Origin: Prochlorococcus sp. AG-347-I06 | GTDB lineage: Bacteria; Cyanobacteriota; Cyanobacteriia; PCC-6307; Cyanobiaceae | Assembly (NCBI GenBank): GCA_003281605.1 | Contig: QCBM01000002.1 | Coordinates: 290,097-354,096 of the forward strand | Direction of reading: 5' to 3' | Length of the DNA: 64,000 bases | Part shown: positions 40,921 to 52,026 of the stretch, piece by piece | Numbering within the stretch: position 1 is the stretch's first letter | Layout: each line of letters begins with the position of its first letter | Notes under the pieces: model-generated | Told to the model about the DNA's origin: nothing | The model's database searches: none | Seen by the model: the letters and a program-made list of their open reading frames with translations, nothing else | Made by a program: the position numbers and the translations under genes

Positions 40921-41980
40921 TAAGCTTAACTTTAAATCGTTATTAATATTAAATACTTTTGCTTTACTAATAACCTCCTATTTTTTTAATAATTATCTTC
41001 TTATCGGAGTTTTCACATTATTTTTTTTTATTTCTTTATTAACAACAAAGAATGGTCTTGAAATAATCAGAAAATTAAATTTACTTCAAAATATTAGAAC
41101 TGAAGGTCCTGCTAATCACTATATGAAGAGTGATACCCCAACAATGGGGGGAATTTTCATGATAGTCCCTTTTTTAATATTTCTTACGCTAATAACTATC
41201 AATTTAGGTTCACTTAAATTATTTCTTACATTACTGACTATTTTTGGTTTCTTTATTACAGGGTTTTTAGATGATTATATAAGTATTAAAAACAAAGAAA
41301 ATAAAGGGTTAAAAACAAAAGAGAAATTTATTCTACAAAGTATTATCTCAATAATTTTTATATCGTTGGCCTATGAAAAAAATTTAATAAATCCATTAAT
41401 AACAGTATCAGACTCGTGGGGAATAGACATGAATATTTTCATATTGCCAATTTCTTTTTTAGTACTAGTTGGCATAAGTAATTCAGTAAATTTGACTGAT
41501 GGACTAGATGGATTAGCAGCTGGATGCAGTGGGATTGTCTTTTATGGATTAGGAACAGAAATATTAATGAAAGAACAGCAAGAACTTTTTGTTTTTAGTA
41601 TCTTGTGTTATTCAATGTCGGGAATATGCTTAGGATTTCTCAAGTTCAATAGTTATCCTGCAAAAATATTTATGGGAGACACAGGCTCTCTAAGTATTGG
41701 TGCAATTCTAGGTTCTATTGCATTATTAACCGATAGCATTTTTACCTTATCTATTTTCTCAGGAATATTTATTATTGAATCACTATCAGTGATAATTCAA
41801 GTAGGTTTTTTTAAAATTACAAAAAAATTATTTCATAGAGGTAAACGTATATTTTTGATGGCTCCACTACACCACCATTTTGAACTTAAAGGAGTAAAGG
41901 AACAAAAAATAGTAGAAAATTTTTGGAAAATCAACATTTTACTCATAATTTTAGGTATAGTTTTAAAAATCAACCTATAA
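40904..41980 (+). CDS. mraY: Phospho-N-acetylmuramoyl-pentapeptide-transferase
   Basis: TPTMGGIFMIVPF, GFLDDYISI, NLTDGLDGLAAG, MGDTGSLSIGA, APLHHHFELKG. Confidence 0.95.
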   Translation: MIGKINKLNFKSLLILNTFALLITSYFFNNYLLIGVFTLFFFISLLTTKNGLEIIRKLNLLQNIRTEGPANHYMKSDTPTMGGIFMIVPFLIFLTLITINLGSLKLFLTLLTIFGFFITGFLDDYISIKNKENKGLKTKEKFILQSIISIIFISLAYEKNLINPLITVSDSWGIDMNIFILPISFLVLVGISNSVNLTDGLDGLAAGCSGIVFYGLGTEILMKEQQELFVFSILCYSMSGICLGFLKFNSYPAKIFMGDTGSLSIGAILGSIALLTDSIFTLSIFSGIFIIESLSVIIQVGFFKITKKLFHRGKRIFLMAPLHHHFELKGVKEQKIVENFWKINILLIILGIVLKINL

Positions 41981-41990
41981 AAAATTTGTT

Positions 41991-42236
41991 ATGAGTTTTT
42001 TTACATGGAAAGATAATGGATTAACAAGTGACTGCTCAAGTCTTGATGCAATGGCATCAAGATTCGAAGAGACTGCTAATTTAATGAAGAAACTGTCAGA
42101 GAAGGGCTTCAAACTTAAGAAAACTCACAACAATCAACTAATTCTTCACTCTGACCCTAAAGTCTTTGATCAATGGGGTTTTATAAGTGAAGAGCTTCCT
42201 TTTAAACAACTCTGTTTAATATCAGATGATGAATAA
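41991..42236 (+). CDS. Conserved small cyanobacterial hypothetical protein (81 aa)
   Basis: MSFFTWKDNGLTSDCSSLDAMASRFEETANLMKKLSEKGFKL; well-formed ORF directly downstream of mraY. Confidence 0.65.
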   Translation: MSFFTWKDNGLTSDCSSLDAMASRFEETANLMKKLSEKGFKLKKTHNNQLILHSDPKVFDQWGFISEELPFKQLCLISDDE

Positions 42237-43579
42237 CTATTTGACTTTGAAAACTCTTCTATCAGGATTGATAAATAATTTCGTACATGAGTGTTCCAGC
42301 TAAAGTGCCTATTAACCCCCTCAATACCGTTTCTACTCCATATTTTCCACTGATTAGTATTTGATATTCCTTTTTCCAGAATAAGTTTTAACTCATTAAT
42401 ATCAGTAACATCTACGAGAAGTCCATTTTCACATTTTGAGCGAATTTCTTTTGGTCCTCCATCATTTGTTGATATTATCGGCAATCCACATGAAGAAGCT
42501 TCAAGCAGGGTTAAACCAAAAGGCTCAGTTAAAGCTGGATTTACGAATATACCCCCTCTGCTAGCAGCCCACCTGTATAAAGCAGGAATTTGAGTTGGAA
42601 GATGTTTTTTTGGATAAGCAACCTTGCCATACAAATTATATTTATCAATCATTTCAAAAATATTATGAAATACATCTTTTTGTTGAGGGTCAAGTTTTGA
42701 AGTACTATCTCTACAACCCAAAATTAAAATCAAATTAGTTTTTCTTTTTAATTTTTCAGATCTTCCGTATGCCTCAATCAAAGAGGGAATATTTTTTCTT
42801 CGTACAGCTCTAGAAATAGTCAATAATGGAGGTTTAGTAGAGTCCTTAAGAAAAGGGTTCATCATATTATCTACTTCTGCTGTCTCTGTTGTGGAGTGAA
42901 TATGGTGAAATTTATTATGATCAACACCAGGAGGAATAACCTTAGCTTTGTGAGGTGTAAAAGAGGAATATTGGGAATATTGATAAACTGATTCTTGTTT
43001 AGTGCTTGTAACAACAATATCTGCAGACTTTAATACTTTTTCTTCTGCCTCAATTCTTCTACTTATAGAGTAAAGCTTTTCTATTTGATTTGTTTTTAAA
43101 CCAGTATCAAGCAATTTCCTTTTTTTCTCTCTTCCTAAAGAATGACCAGTAAAAATAAGTGGAACGTTTAGGGTTTTACTTAATTTAGCTCCTACATATC
43201 CAGCATCCGCATAATGTGCATGAATGAAATTAGGCTTTTTGTTTTTTTTATAGTAAGAAATTAGTCCTTCAGTTAAATGATCTAAATAAGGCCAAAGCAA
43301 TTCTTTTCTTAAATATTTATTAGGTCCAAATTTGAATCTTAAAATTCTAACTCCAGGTTCTACAAATTCTTCTTCTTGAGAATATTCATCATCTACCTTA
43401 GTGTCGTTTATTAAACGAGTGACTAAATCCACTTGATCAACTTCTGAAGTGTTAGCCAAACTTTTAATTAATTCTAAAACGTATTGTGTTTGCCCTCCTG
43501 TATCTGCGTCCCTACCTAACTCAAGATTTTTAGAACGTATAAGACCATGTAAATGTAAATGTAAAAATTTCAACCTCAT
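42170..43579 (-). CDS. Sucrose-phosphate-synthase-type GT4 glycosyltransferase (no phosphatase domain)
   Basis: MRLKFLHLHLHGLIRSKNLELGRDADTGGQTQYVLEL, FIHAHYADAGYVGAKLS, EPFGLTLLEASSCGLPIISTNDGGP; ends about 36 aa after the GT-B fold. Confidence 0.88.
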   Translation of the reverse strand: MRLKFLHLHLHGLIRSKNLELGRDADTGGQTQYVLELIKSLANTSEVDQVDLVTRLINDTKVDDEYSQEEEFVEPGVRILRFKFGPNKYLRKELLWPYLDHLTEGLISYYKKNKKPNFIHAHYADAGYVGAKLSKTLNVPLIFTGHSLGREKKRKLLDTGLKTNQIEKLYSISRRIEAEEKVLKSADIVVTSTKQESVYQYSQYSSFTPHKAKVIPPGVDHNKFHHIHSTTETAEVDNMMNPFLKDSTKPPLLTISRAVRRKNIPSLIEAYGRSEKLKRKTNLILILGCRDSTSKLDPQQKDVFHNIFEMIDKYNLYGKVAYPKKHLPTQIPALYRWAASRGGIFVNPALTEPFGLTLLEASSCGLPIISTNDGGPKEIRSKCENGLLVDVTDINELKLILEKGISNTNQWKIWSRNGIEGVNRHFSWNTHVRNYLSILIEEFSKSNSYSSSDIKQSCLKGSSSLIKPH

Positions 43580-43779
43580 TCAGCAAGTCCTCCGATCAAC
43601 GGCCTTTAATACAAATAAGCTGAATTTTCTAGGGAAATATTAAGAAAGCATTATGATTTGAGATCTTTTTAATATAAAAGTTTTCAAAATGCAGTTATAG
43701 AGCAGTTTTATACCCCTTTAAAAAAGAATTTCGTATTGCTGAAATTATTTAAATAAAAAGAAATACAACAAGGATTTTC

Positions 43780-46683
43780 TTATTTAAGAACCTTTTTAAG
43801 ATATTTTGCTGTATGACTTATAGGATTTTTAGCTACATCTTCAGGAATACCTTCTGCAATAATTTCTCCTCCTTTATCCCCTCCATCAGGTCCTAAATCA
43901 ATAATCCAATCTGAGCATCTAATAACATCTAAATTATGTTCAATAACAATTACTGAATTACCTTTATCTACCAAACGTTGTATCACATCCATTAATTTAT
44001 GAACATCATAAAAACTTAACCCTGTAGTTGGTTCATCAATCAAATATAAAGTTTTTCCAGTAGCTCTTTTTGACAATTCCGTGGCTAACTTAACTCTTTG
44101 AGCCTCTCCACCAGATAATGTAGGAGCTGGCTGACCTAATTTGACATATCCTAAGCCAACATCAACCAATGTGGATAATCTATCGGCAGCTTGAGGTATA
44201 GCAGAAAAAGTTTCTGCAGCTTGTTCAACAGTCATCTCTAAAACATCAGATATATTAAAACCTTTATATTTCACCTGAAGAGTTTCCCTATTAAAACGAG
44301 CCCCTTTGCATACTTCACATTGAACATACACATCAGGTAAAAAATTCATTTCAATTACATTGACTCCCTGACCTTTACAAGCTTCGCATCTTCCTCCTTT
44401 CACATTAAAGCTAAATTGACCAGCCTGATAACCTCTTGCTTTTGCTTCTACTGTGGCAGTAAATATTTGCCTTATAGGATCAAACGCACCAGTATATGTA
44501 GCAGGATTTGATCTTGGAGTTCGTCCTATTGGAGATTGATCAATAACGATAACTTTATCAATTGCCTTTATACCCTTTAACTCTTTTACACCTTGAGGAA
44601 AAGGTACTTTTAATCCTAGAGAATGACATAAAGCAGGATGAAGTAATTCATTTATCAAAGTGCTCTTCCCACTTCCACTAACACCAGTTACAGAAACTAA
44701 TCTTCCTAAAGGAAATTCAACAGAAATATTTTTTAAATTATTTTTTGAGCAATTATTTAAGATTAAACTTTTTTTTACAGATGATCTACGTTCTTTTGGA
44801 GTAGGAATCGATTTCTTACCACTGAGATAAGCTCCAGTTAGTGACTTTTCTGAATTTACGATATCTTGATAAGATCCTTTAGCAATAATTTCCCCACCAT
44901 AAACACCTGCCCCTGGACCAATATCTACTAAATAATCTGCGGATTTCATAGTATCTTCATCATGTTCAACGACAACCAAAGTATTTCCCAAGTCTCTTAA
45001 ACTTTTTAATGTTTCTAATAATCTGTCATTATCTCTCTGATGCAAACCAATACTTGGTTCATCTAATACATATAAAACACCAGTTAGACCTGCACCTATT
45101 TGTGTAGCCAATCTAATACGCTGAGCCTCACCACCAGACAAAGTCATAGCTGGTCTATCTAAAGTCAAATAATCTAAACCTACATTAATTAAAAACTTCA
45201 AACGTAAACGTATCTCTTTTAAAACCAATTCACCTATCTGCTTTTGTTTTTCTGATAAAGATATATTTTCTTTCTTTGTCTTACCTAAACCCATGATGCG
45301 CTCTACGTGGTTTAGGGTTTCAGAAACACTTATAGATGTTAAATCAGTAATGTTGTATGGACCAAGTTTAACGGCCAATGCCTCAGGTCTTAATCTTTTT
45401 CCAGAACATGTCTTACAAGGAACTAATTCTAAATACTTTTCTAATTTTTGTTTTACTGATTCTCCACTGGCTTCATTCAATTGCCTTTCTAATATTGGTA
45501 AAATCCCCTCAAAAGGTCTTTCAAAACCACTAGAAGTTTTAAAGCGACTATCAGCTTGAATTAATATTGGTTTATCCGATCCCAAAAGTAGGACTTTTTT
45601 TTGTAAATCACTTAAATCTTTCCAAGGAGTTTTTAATTCAAAACCATAAGCTTGTCCTACGGAATAAAGTAAAGAGAAGTAATAAGTATTATCTTTCTCA
45701 CTCCAAGGAGCTATTGCAGCATAAACAGGCAATGTTTTGTCAGGAATAACTCTATCTGCAGTAAATTTTTTTAAATAACCAATCCCATGACAATCTGGAC
45801 AGGCACCATATGGGCTATTAAAAGAAAATAATCTTGGGGAAAGTTCTTCAACGATAGAACCATGTACAGGACATGCATAATTTTCTGAGTAAAGTTTTTC
45901 TCTCTCTAAGTTAGAAGGTAAATTTTCTCCTTTTTTTGGAACAACTTCTACTATTGCTAAGCCATCGCCTCTTTTGAGACAAGTTTGTAGTGAATCATTT
46001 AATCTTTCTTGTATTCCTTCTCTTGCAATTAATCTATCAACTACTACCTCAATATTATGAATTTGATTTTTATCTAATTCAATACTATCAGCAAGTTCTC
46101 TTACTTCTCCATTAATTCTTACCCTAGCAAATCCTTCAGCAGCTAGTCCGCTTATTAATTTTGTATGTGTTCCTTTTTTACCTCTTACAACAGGAGCCAA
46201 CAATTGATACCTTGTTCCTTCTGGTAAAAGAAGAATTTGATCCACCATTTCGTCAATTGTTTGAGGCGCAATTGGAATCCCGCAGTGGTGACAATGCGGC
46301 TCACCAGCACGACCAAACAATAATCTTAAATAGTCTTGTATTTCTGTTACTGTTCCAACTGTTGATCGAGGATTATGACTTGTAGATTTTTGATCAATTG
46401 AAATTGCGGGTGATAAACCTTCAATGTTGTCAACATCTGGTTTATCCACTTGACCCAAAAATTGCCTTGCGTATGCAGAGAGACTCTCAACGTATCTTCT
46501 TTGACCTTCAGCAAAAATAGTATCAAAAGCAAGAGAACTTTTACCACTTCCACTAACACCTGTAAAAACTATAAATTTATTCCTAGGTAGAGAAAGATCA
46601 ATATTTTTTAAATTATGCTGACGAGCTCCCCTAATAATAATTGAGTTATCTTGTCCAAAACTATCATCAGCTTTATTAACCAT
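43780..46683 (-). CDS. uvrA: Excinuclease ABC subunit A
   Basis: GVSGSGKSSLAFDTIFAEGQRRYVESLSAYARQFLGQ, two ABC signature LSGGEAQR motifs, zinc-finger cysteines. Confidence 0.98.
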   Translation of the reverse strand: MVNKADDSFGQDNSIIIRGARQHNLKNIDLSLPRNKFIVFTGVSGSGKSSLAFDTIFAEGQRRYVESLSAYARQFLGQVDKPDVDNIEGLSPAISIDQKSTSHNPRSTVGTVTEIQDYLRLLFGRAGEPHCHHCGIPIAPQTIDEMVDQILLLPEGTRYQLLAPVVRGKKGTHTKLISGLAAEGFARVRINGEVRELADSIELDKNQIHNIEVVVDRLIAREGIQERLNDSLQTCLKRGDGLAIVEVVPKKGENLPSNLEREKLYSENYACPVHGSIVEELSPRLFSFNSPYGACPDCHGIGYLKKFTADRVIPDKTLPVYAAIAPWSEKDNTYYFSLLYSVGQAYGFELKTPWKDLSDLQKKVLLLGSDKPILIQADSRFKTSSGFERPFEGILPILERQLNEASGESVKQKLEKYLELVPCKTCSGKRLRPEALAVKLGPYNITDLTSISVSETLNHVERIMGLGKTKKENISLSEKQKQIGELVLKEIRLRLKFLINVGLDYLTLDRPAMTLSGGEAQRIRLATQIGAGLTGVLYVLDEPSIGLHQRDNDRLLETLKSLRDLGNTLVVVEHDEDTMKSADYLVDIGPGAGVYGGEIIAKGSYQDIVNSEKSLTGAYLSGKKSIPTPKERRSSVKKSLILNNCSKNNLKNISVEFPLGRLVSVTGVSGSGKSTLINELLHPALCHSLGLKVPFPQGVKELKGIKAIDKVIVIDQSPIGRTPRSNPATYTGAFDPIRQIFTATVEAKARGYQAGQFSFNVKGGRCEACKGQGVNVIEMNFLPDVYVQCEVCKGARFNRETLQVKYKGFNISDVLEMTVEQAAETFSAIPQAADRLSTLVDVGLGYVKLGQPAPTLSGGEAQRVKLATELSKRATGKTLYLIDEPTTGLSFYDVHKLMDVIQRLVDKGNSVIVIEHNLDVIRCSDWIIDLGPDGGDKGGEIIAEGIPEDVAKNPISHTAKYLKKVLK

Positions 46684-46738
46684 GTTTAAATCTAAATTTA
46701 TGATTTAAAAAGGATATTATAGTAGAAATTTTTCTATT

Positions 46739-48418
46739 TTACGCAGCTGAGCGATCAAGAAGTCTAGAAGCATATTCGTTTACTTCGGATGAACCTCCAC
46801 CTATAAGTTCAATTAGTTCATTTTTTCTTTGATTTTTAGTAGTTAGTTTTGCAATTGATGTATAAGTTATTCCATTAATTACATTTTTTTTAACTTTGAA
46901 ATGAACTGATCCCCTAGCAGCCAGGAATGGCTGATGTGTAATACATAAGACTTGTTGATTTTTAGAAATTTCTTTTATAAGCTCAACCAAGGAAAATAGA
47001 GATTTACCACTTAAACCACTATCAATTTCATCTAAAAAGAAAGTGTTGGGTTGTTTAGAAATACTAGATTTAATAGCTAATAAAAATCTTGACATTTCCC
47101 CTCCAGAAATAACATTTGATAATGGAGCAAGCTTCTGATCAGGATTAGCCGAAAACAAAAAATTTATATCGTCAATTCCATCGCCAGAAGGCTTGCATTC
47201 AGAAAATTGAATTGAAAAATTTGCATTTTCTAAACCTAAATTACTTAAAATTGACATCACTGAATTTTGTAACTGCTTAGCAATTTTTTTTCTTTCAATA
47301 GATTGAATAACAAATAAAGAATTTAGTTTACTTTGTAAATTCTCAATTTGAGCTTTAATCCTGCAAATCTCATTACCTTGATCATTTTGTTGAAAATATG
47401 TCTTTAATTGATCGCGTTTTTCAATTAATTGAGTTAAATCTAACGAAAAAGTTCTCTCTAAGTTTTTTAAAAAGAATAATCTTTTTTGTATTTCTGGAAG
47501 ATTAGATTCATAATTTTCTATTTCTTGCAAATATAATTTTAAATCAAAAATTAAATCTTCAACATCACAATGAATATTTAATAACTTCTCTCTAAATTTT
47601 TGAATCTTTAAATCGAAATCTGCGGTTTTATTTAAAATCTTTAATGAATGATTTATAAAAAAATTTACTGAAGGTTCATCATGACTGAAATTATTTAAAT
47701 TTTCTAATGATGATTTAATTGAATTATTAATTTCAAGATTATTTACAAGCTTATTTTCTAATAACTCTAGTTCTAAAATTTCTTCACTTGAATTTAAATC
47801 AGCTTCTTCTAAACTCTTCAACATGTGTTTAATTGCCAAATTTTTTTCTTCTTGATTCCTAGAAAATTCTATTTTTTCATCCATTAAGCCTTTTAAAACT
47901 TTGGTTTTTCCCCATATACTTTTAATCCTTTCGCTAGTATCTCTAAATTCTTGAGAACATAAATCGTCAATAATTAGTCTTCTCTTATCAAAAGAATCAA
48001 AAATAAAAGTGTCAGATTGAGCTGCAAAATCTATTAAAAATCCTCCAAGTTTTTCTAATGATTGTCTATTAATTGGTAAATCATTAAGGCTATATTTGGA
48101 TAAGATTTTATTATTTTTTTTATAAGATTTTCTTTTAATTTGTAGTTCTGAAGAAGTTATTTCAAAACCATTACTAAATAACCAATTATTAATTTGAGTA
48201 GAAGAAGAAAATATTGCCTCTATAACGCAATAATCTTTTCCTGGACGTATTAAATGTTTTAGAGGTATATTAGTTCCACCAAATAAAGCATTTAGGGAAT
48301 CCAAAATTAATGATTTTCCTGAACCTGAATCCCCAGTTATGATATTCAAACCTTTTTCGAAATTAATTTCTATAATTTCTATTAATGCAATATTTTCTAT
48401 TTTTAGTTGTACTAACAT
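46739..48418 (-). CDS. recN: DNA repair protein RecN
   Basis: IENIALIEIIEINFEKGLNIITGDSGSGKSLILDSLNALFGG, VISGGEMSRFLLAIKS, FLDEIDSGLSG, ITHQPFLAARG. Confidence 0.95.
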   Translation of the reverse strand: MLVQLKIENIALIEIIEINFEKGLNIITGDSGSGKSLILDSLNALFGGTNIPLKHLIRPGKDYCVIEAIFSSSTQINNWLFSNGFEITSSELQIKRKSYKKNNKILSKYSLNDLPINRQSLEKLGGFLIDFAAQSDTFIFDSFDKRRLIIDDLCSQEFRDTSERIKSIWGKTKVLKGLMDEKIEFSRNQEEKNLAIKHMLKSLEEADLNSSEEILELELLENKLVNNLEINNSIKSSLENLNNFSHDEPSVNFFINHSLKILNKTADFDLKIQKFREKLLNIHCDVEDLIFDLKLYLQEIENYESNLPEIQKRLFFLKNLERTFSLDLTQLIEKRDQLKTYFQQNDQGNEICRIKAQIENLQSKLNSLFVIQSIERKKIAKQLQNSVMSILSNLGLENANFSIQFSECKPSGDGIDDINFLFSANPDQKLAPLSNVISGGEMSRFLLAIKSSISKQPNTFFLDEIDSGLSGKSLFSLVELIKEISKNQQVLCITHQPFLAARGSVHFKVKKNVINGITYTSIAKLTTKNQRKNELIELIGGGSSEVNEYASRLLDRSAA

Positions 48419-48486
48419 GATAAATCTTCCATATAAAAAAATTAACTTCTTTTTAAAAAAAATAAAGGTTTTAAATATATAAAGTT

Positions 48487-50343
48487 ATGAAAGAAGATTT
48501 TACTGATTTTATTGAGGTATCTGGACTCTTAAATTACGATCCAGATACAATTTCTAAAATTTACAAAAAACATCCTAAAAGACTTTTAAAAAGACTTTGG
48601 CAAACACTCATACCTATTTTTGCTTACATCTTCTCCGTGGGATGGGATAAATTAACTGGAAGGTTGAAAAATGAACAGCAAGCAAGATTTAGAGCACGAG
48701 AGTTAACAAATTTGTTAGTAGAACTTGGACCTGCATTTGTTAAGGCAGGCCAAGCTTTATCAACAAGACCAGATATAATCCCAGGGATTCTTCTAGAAGA
48801 ATTATCTGAATTGCAAGATCAACTCCCTGGATTTGATGGCAACAAAGCTATGGAGTTAATAGAAGAAGATTTAGGTTACAAAATAAATGAGATTTTTTTA
48901 GAAATTGATAAAGAGCCAATTTCCGCTGCTTCTTTAGGGCAAGTACATAAAGCTAAATTAAAAAACGAAGAGATCGTTGCAATAAAAGTTCAAAGGCCAG
49001 GATTAAGAGAACAAATAACCTTAGATCTTTACATAGTTAGAAATATTGCTTATTGGCTAAAAAACAATATCGGATTAATAAGAAGTGATCTAGTTGCTTT
49101 GATTGATGAATTAGGCAAGAGAGTTTTTGAAGAGATGGATTATCTAAACGAAGCTGCAAATGCAGAAAAATTTAGAAATTTGCACAAACATAACAAAATG
49201 ATTGCCGTACCAAAAATTTATAAAGAAATAACTTCAAGAAGAGTATTAGCAATGGAATGGATAGACGGTACAAAATTAACAAATTTAGAAGACGTAAAAA
49301 AATTAGGAATTAATCCTGATGAAATGATTGATATAGGAGTACAGTGCAGTTTAGAACAGCTTTTAGAACATGGTTTTTTTCATGCAGACCCACATCCAGG
49401 TAATTTATTAGCCTTAGAAGATGGAAGATTATGTTATCTAGATTTTGGAATGATGAGCGAGGTTTCTAGAGAATCTAGATCAGGATTAATTCAAGCAGTA
49501 GTACATTTAGTAAATAAAAACTTCGATAAATTGTCTCAAGATTTCGTAAAATTGGGGTTTTTATCAGAGGAAGTTAATCTAGAACCCATAGTTCCAGCAT
49601 TTCAAGATGTTTTTATCAACGCAGTTGAACAAGGAGTTTCGAAAATGGATTTTAAAAGCGTTACTGACGATATGTCTGGTGTTATGTATAAATTTCCTTT
49701 TAGACTACCACCATATTACGCGCTTATAATAAGGTCATTACTTACATTAGAAGGAATTGCTATAAGCGTAGATCCAAACTTCAAGATATTAGGCGCGGCT
49801 TATCCATATTTTGCAAGAAGATTGATGGAAGATCCTGATCCACAATTAAGGGAAAGCCTTAAAGAAATGCTTTTTGATAATAAAAAATTTAAATGGGACC
49901 GTTTAGAAGATCTGCTTTCTAACGCTGCAAAGCAAACAAATCTCGATTTAGAAAAACTTTTAGACGAAGTTATAAATCTTCTCTTTTCTCCAAATGGAGG
50001 ATTTCTTAGAAATGAGATAGTTGAAGGTTTAACAAATCAGATAGATTTATTTAGTCTAAAAATATTGAAAAGTTTGAATAACTATCTTCCACAGTCAATT
50101 AGATTGAATACTATTAACGAAAATAACAACTTAAATGACCTTATAATGTATGTAGAGCCATTGAGAAACTTTTTAGAGATTTTACAAAAAGTGCCCGGGT
50201 ATTCAATTGATATCTTTCTAAAAAGGGTTCCAAGACTAATAAATGAACCTTATACAAAAGAAATGGGTATAAAAATTGCAAAAAAAGTAACTGAAAAAGG
50301 CGTGGTAAGACTTGTTAAGATTGCTGCTGGTGCAAATATCTAA
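48487..50343 (+). CDS. ABC1/UbiB/ADCK-family atypical kinase
   Basis: LGPAFVKAGQALSTRPDIIP, AASLGQVHKAKL, HADPHPGNLLALEDGRLCYLDFGMM. Confidence 0.94.
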   Translation: MKEDFTDFIEVSGLLNYDPDTISKIYKKHPKRLLKRLWQTLIPIFAYIFSVGWDKLTGRLKNEQQARFRARELTNLLVELGPAFVKAGQALSTRPDIIPGILLEELSELQDQLPGFDGNKAMELIEEDLGYKINEIFLEIDKEPISAASLGQVHKAKLKNEEIVAIKVQRPGLREQITLDLYIVRNIAYWLKNNIGLIRSDLVALIDELGKRVFEEMDYLNEAANAEKFRNLHKHNKMIAVPKIYKEITSRRVLAMEWIDGTKLTNLEDVKKLGINPDEMIDIGVQCSLEQLLEHGFFHADPHPGNLLALEDGRLCYLDFGMMSEVSRESRSGLIQAVVHLVNKNFDKLSQDFVKLGFLSEEVNLEPIVPAFQDVFINAVEQGVSKMDFKSVTDDMSGVMYKFPFRLPPYYALIIRSLLTLEGIAISVDPNFKILGAAYPYFARRLMEDPDPQLRESLKEMLFDNKKFKWDRLEDLLSNAAKQTNLDLEKLLDEVINLLFSPNGGFLRNEIVEGLTNQIDLFSLKILKSLNNYLPQSIRLNTINENNNLNDLIMYVEPLRNFLEILQKVPGYSIDIFLKRVPRLINEPYTKEMGIKIAKKVTEKGVVRLVKIAAGANI

Positions 50344-50916
50344 ATGAATTTTAGAAAAATTTTAATATTTAAAATATTTTTTATTTTTGTAATTTCTCCA
50401 TTATTTTTAAATGTTCCAAAATCTAATAGTGCTGAAGAAATAAAGATCACATACAGCATATTTTCTAGAACAATTAAAGTTAATTCTTTAAAAACTTTTG
50501 CGAAAGAAGGCAAATCAACAAAAAAATTAAAGAGAATTTTGAAAGCAACAGGGTCTCCCGATAAAGAAATTAAAACAGTTTTAAACAAAGATTTTGAAAT
50601 TCCTATTACCATTGCAAGCAAACTTATATACTCTGAAATAGGAGATGTTTTTTTAACAAGACTTTCATCTATTATCCACCCACCTAGAGCAACTGATGAA
50701 AAAACAGGCATGCTAGCCCTTAGAGCAAGTGTGATTCAAGGTATTAAATTAGGAAATGGAAAAATAAATCTAATAAATTTTTTTGAAGGATATCCAACTA
50801 AAACTGTAATTTTAGATGTAAGCGCTTTGAGCAAAGTTATGAATAAAGTAGAATCTATCTCAGAATTATTAACCTTTTTCACCAATTCCCCTTTAGAACA
50901 AATCAAAACAAATTAA
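50344..50916 (+). CDS. DUF1400-like secreted/periplasmic protein
   Basis: Signal-like N-terminus FKIFFIFVISPLFLNVPKSNSAEEI; IHPPRATDEKTGMLALRASVIQGI; 1 bp after the UbiB-family stop. Confidence 0.72.
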   Translation: MNFRKILIFKIFFIFVISPLFLNVPKSNSAEEIKITYSIFSRTIKVNSLKTFAKEGKSTKKLKRILKATGSPDKEIKTVLNKDFEIPITIASKLIYSEIGDVFLTRLSSIIHPPRATDEKTGMLALRASVIQGIKLGNGKINLINFFEGYPTKTVILDVSALSKVMNKVESISELLTFFTNSPLEQIKTN

Positions 50917-50922
50917 ACAGCC

Positions 50923-52026
50923 ATGGTGTTATTAAATAAAATAAAAAATAAACTACGTTTTAATTACAGAAAAAAAAGATGGCCTGGCCTTATAGAAGCT
51001 TATAAACAATATCTCCCAGTTACAAAGAAAACTCCTATTATTTCCCTCAACGAAGGAAATACACCACTGATTTTTAGCGAATCAATTAGCAACTTAATTG
51101 GAAATGGAACAAAAGTTTTTTTAAAATATGATGGCCTTAATCCAACAGGATCTTTTAAAGATCGTGGTATGACTATGGCAATTAGCAAAGCAAAAGAAGA
51201 AGGCCGTGAAGCAGTTATTTGTGCAAGTACTGGAAATACCTCTGCTGCTGCTGCTGCATATGCTTCGAGAGGAGGATTAAAACCTTATGTTTTAATCCCA
51301 GAAGGATTTGTTGCACAAGGAAAGCTTGCGCAAGCATTAATGTATGGCGCTGAGATAATATCTATTAATGGTAACTTTGATAAAGCCCTGGAAATTGTTA
51401 GAGATTTATCCTCAGAACATCCTGTAGAGCTTGTTAATTCTGTTAATCCATATCGAATACAAGGACAAAAAACCGCAGCTTTTGAGATAGTTGATGACTT
51501 AGGTCATGCTCCTGATTGGCTTTGTATTCCAATGGGCAATGCAGGAAATATAACTGCTTATTGGATGGGATTTAAAGAATATTCAAAGATTAAAAGAAAT
51601 TTGAAATTACCAATAATGATGGGTTTTCAATCCGAAGGCTCTGCTCCATTAGTAAAAAATATAATAGTTAAAGATCCAGAAACAATTGCAACTGCAATAA
51701 GAATTGGGAATCCTGTAAATAGAGAAAAAGCAAAAAAAGTAAGAAAGGAAAGTAAAGGAGATTTTCAGTCAGTTACAGATGAAGAAATAATCAATGCTTA
51801 TAAAATCCTTGCCAAAGAGGGAGTTTTTTGTGAACCTGCTAGTGCGGCATCAGTTGCAGGACTGATTAAAAATAAAAATAGAATTCAGAAAGAATCGACC
51901 ATTGTTTGTGTTCTGACTGGAAATGGCTTGAAAGATCCTGATTGCGCCATAAAAAATAACGATGCTATTTTTAGGAAAAATATTGAACCTTCGTTAAAAA
52001 ATATAACTAAAATCTTAGGATATTAA
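50923..52026 (+). CDS. thrC: Threonine synthase
   Basis: [61 protein letters not shown]. Confidence 0.96.
   Translation: MVLLNKIKNKLRFNYRKKRWPGLIEAYKQYLPVTKKTPIISLNEGNTPLIFSESISNLIGNGTKVFLKYDGLNPTGSFKDRGMTMAISKAKEEGREAVICASTGNTSAAAAAYASRGGLKPYVLIPEGFVAQGKLAQALMYGAEIISINGNFDKALEIVRDLSSEHPVELVNSVNPYRIQGQKTAAFEIVDDLGHAPDWLCIPMGNAGNITAYWMGFKEYSKIKRNLKLPIMMGFQSEGSAPLVKNIIVKDPETIATAIRIGNPVNREKAKKVRKESKGDFQSVTDEEIINAYKILAKEGVFCEPASAASVAGLIKNKNRIQKESTIVCVLTGNGLKDPDCAIKNNDAIFRKNIEPSLKNITKILGY

Noticed and set aside
45293-46385. Plus-strand ORFs 45293..45559, 45567..45749 and 46161..46385
   Set aside because: Antisense to the highly conserved uvrA; shadow ORFs with no family motifs.
51239-51260. GCT repeat in thrC as a microsatellite
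   Set aside because: It encodes the Ala run in the conserved [15 protein letters not shown] motif, explained by protein constraint.
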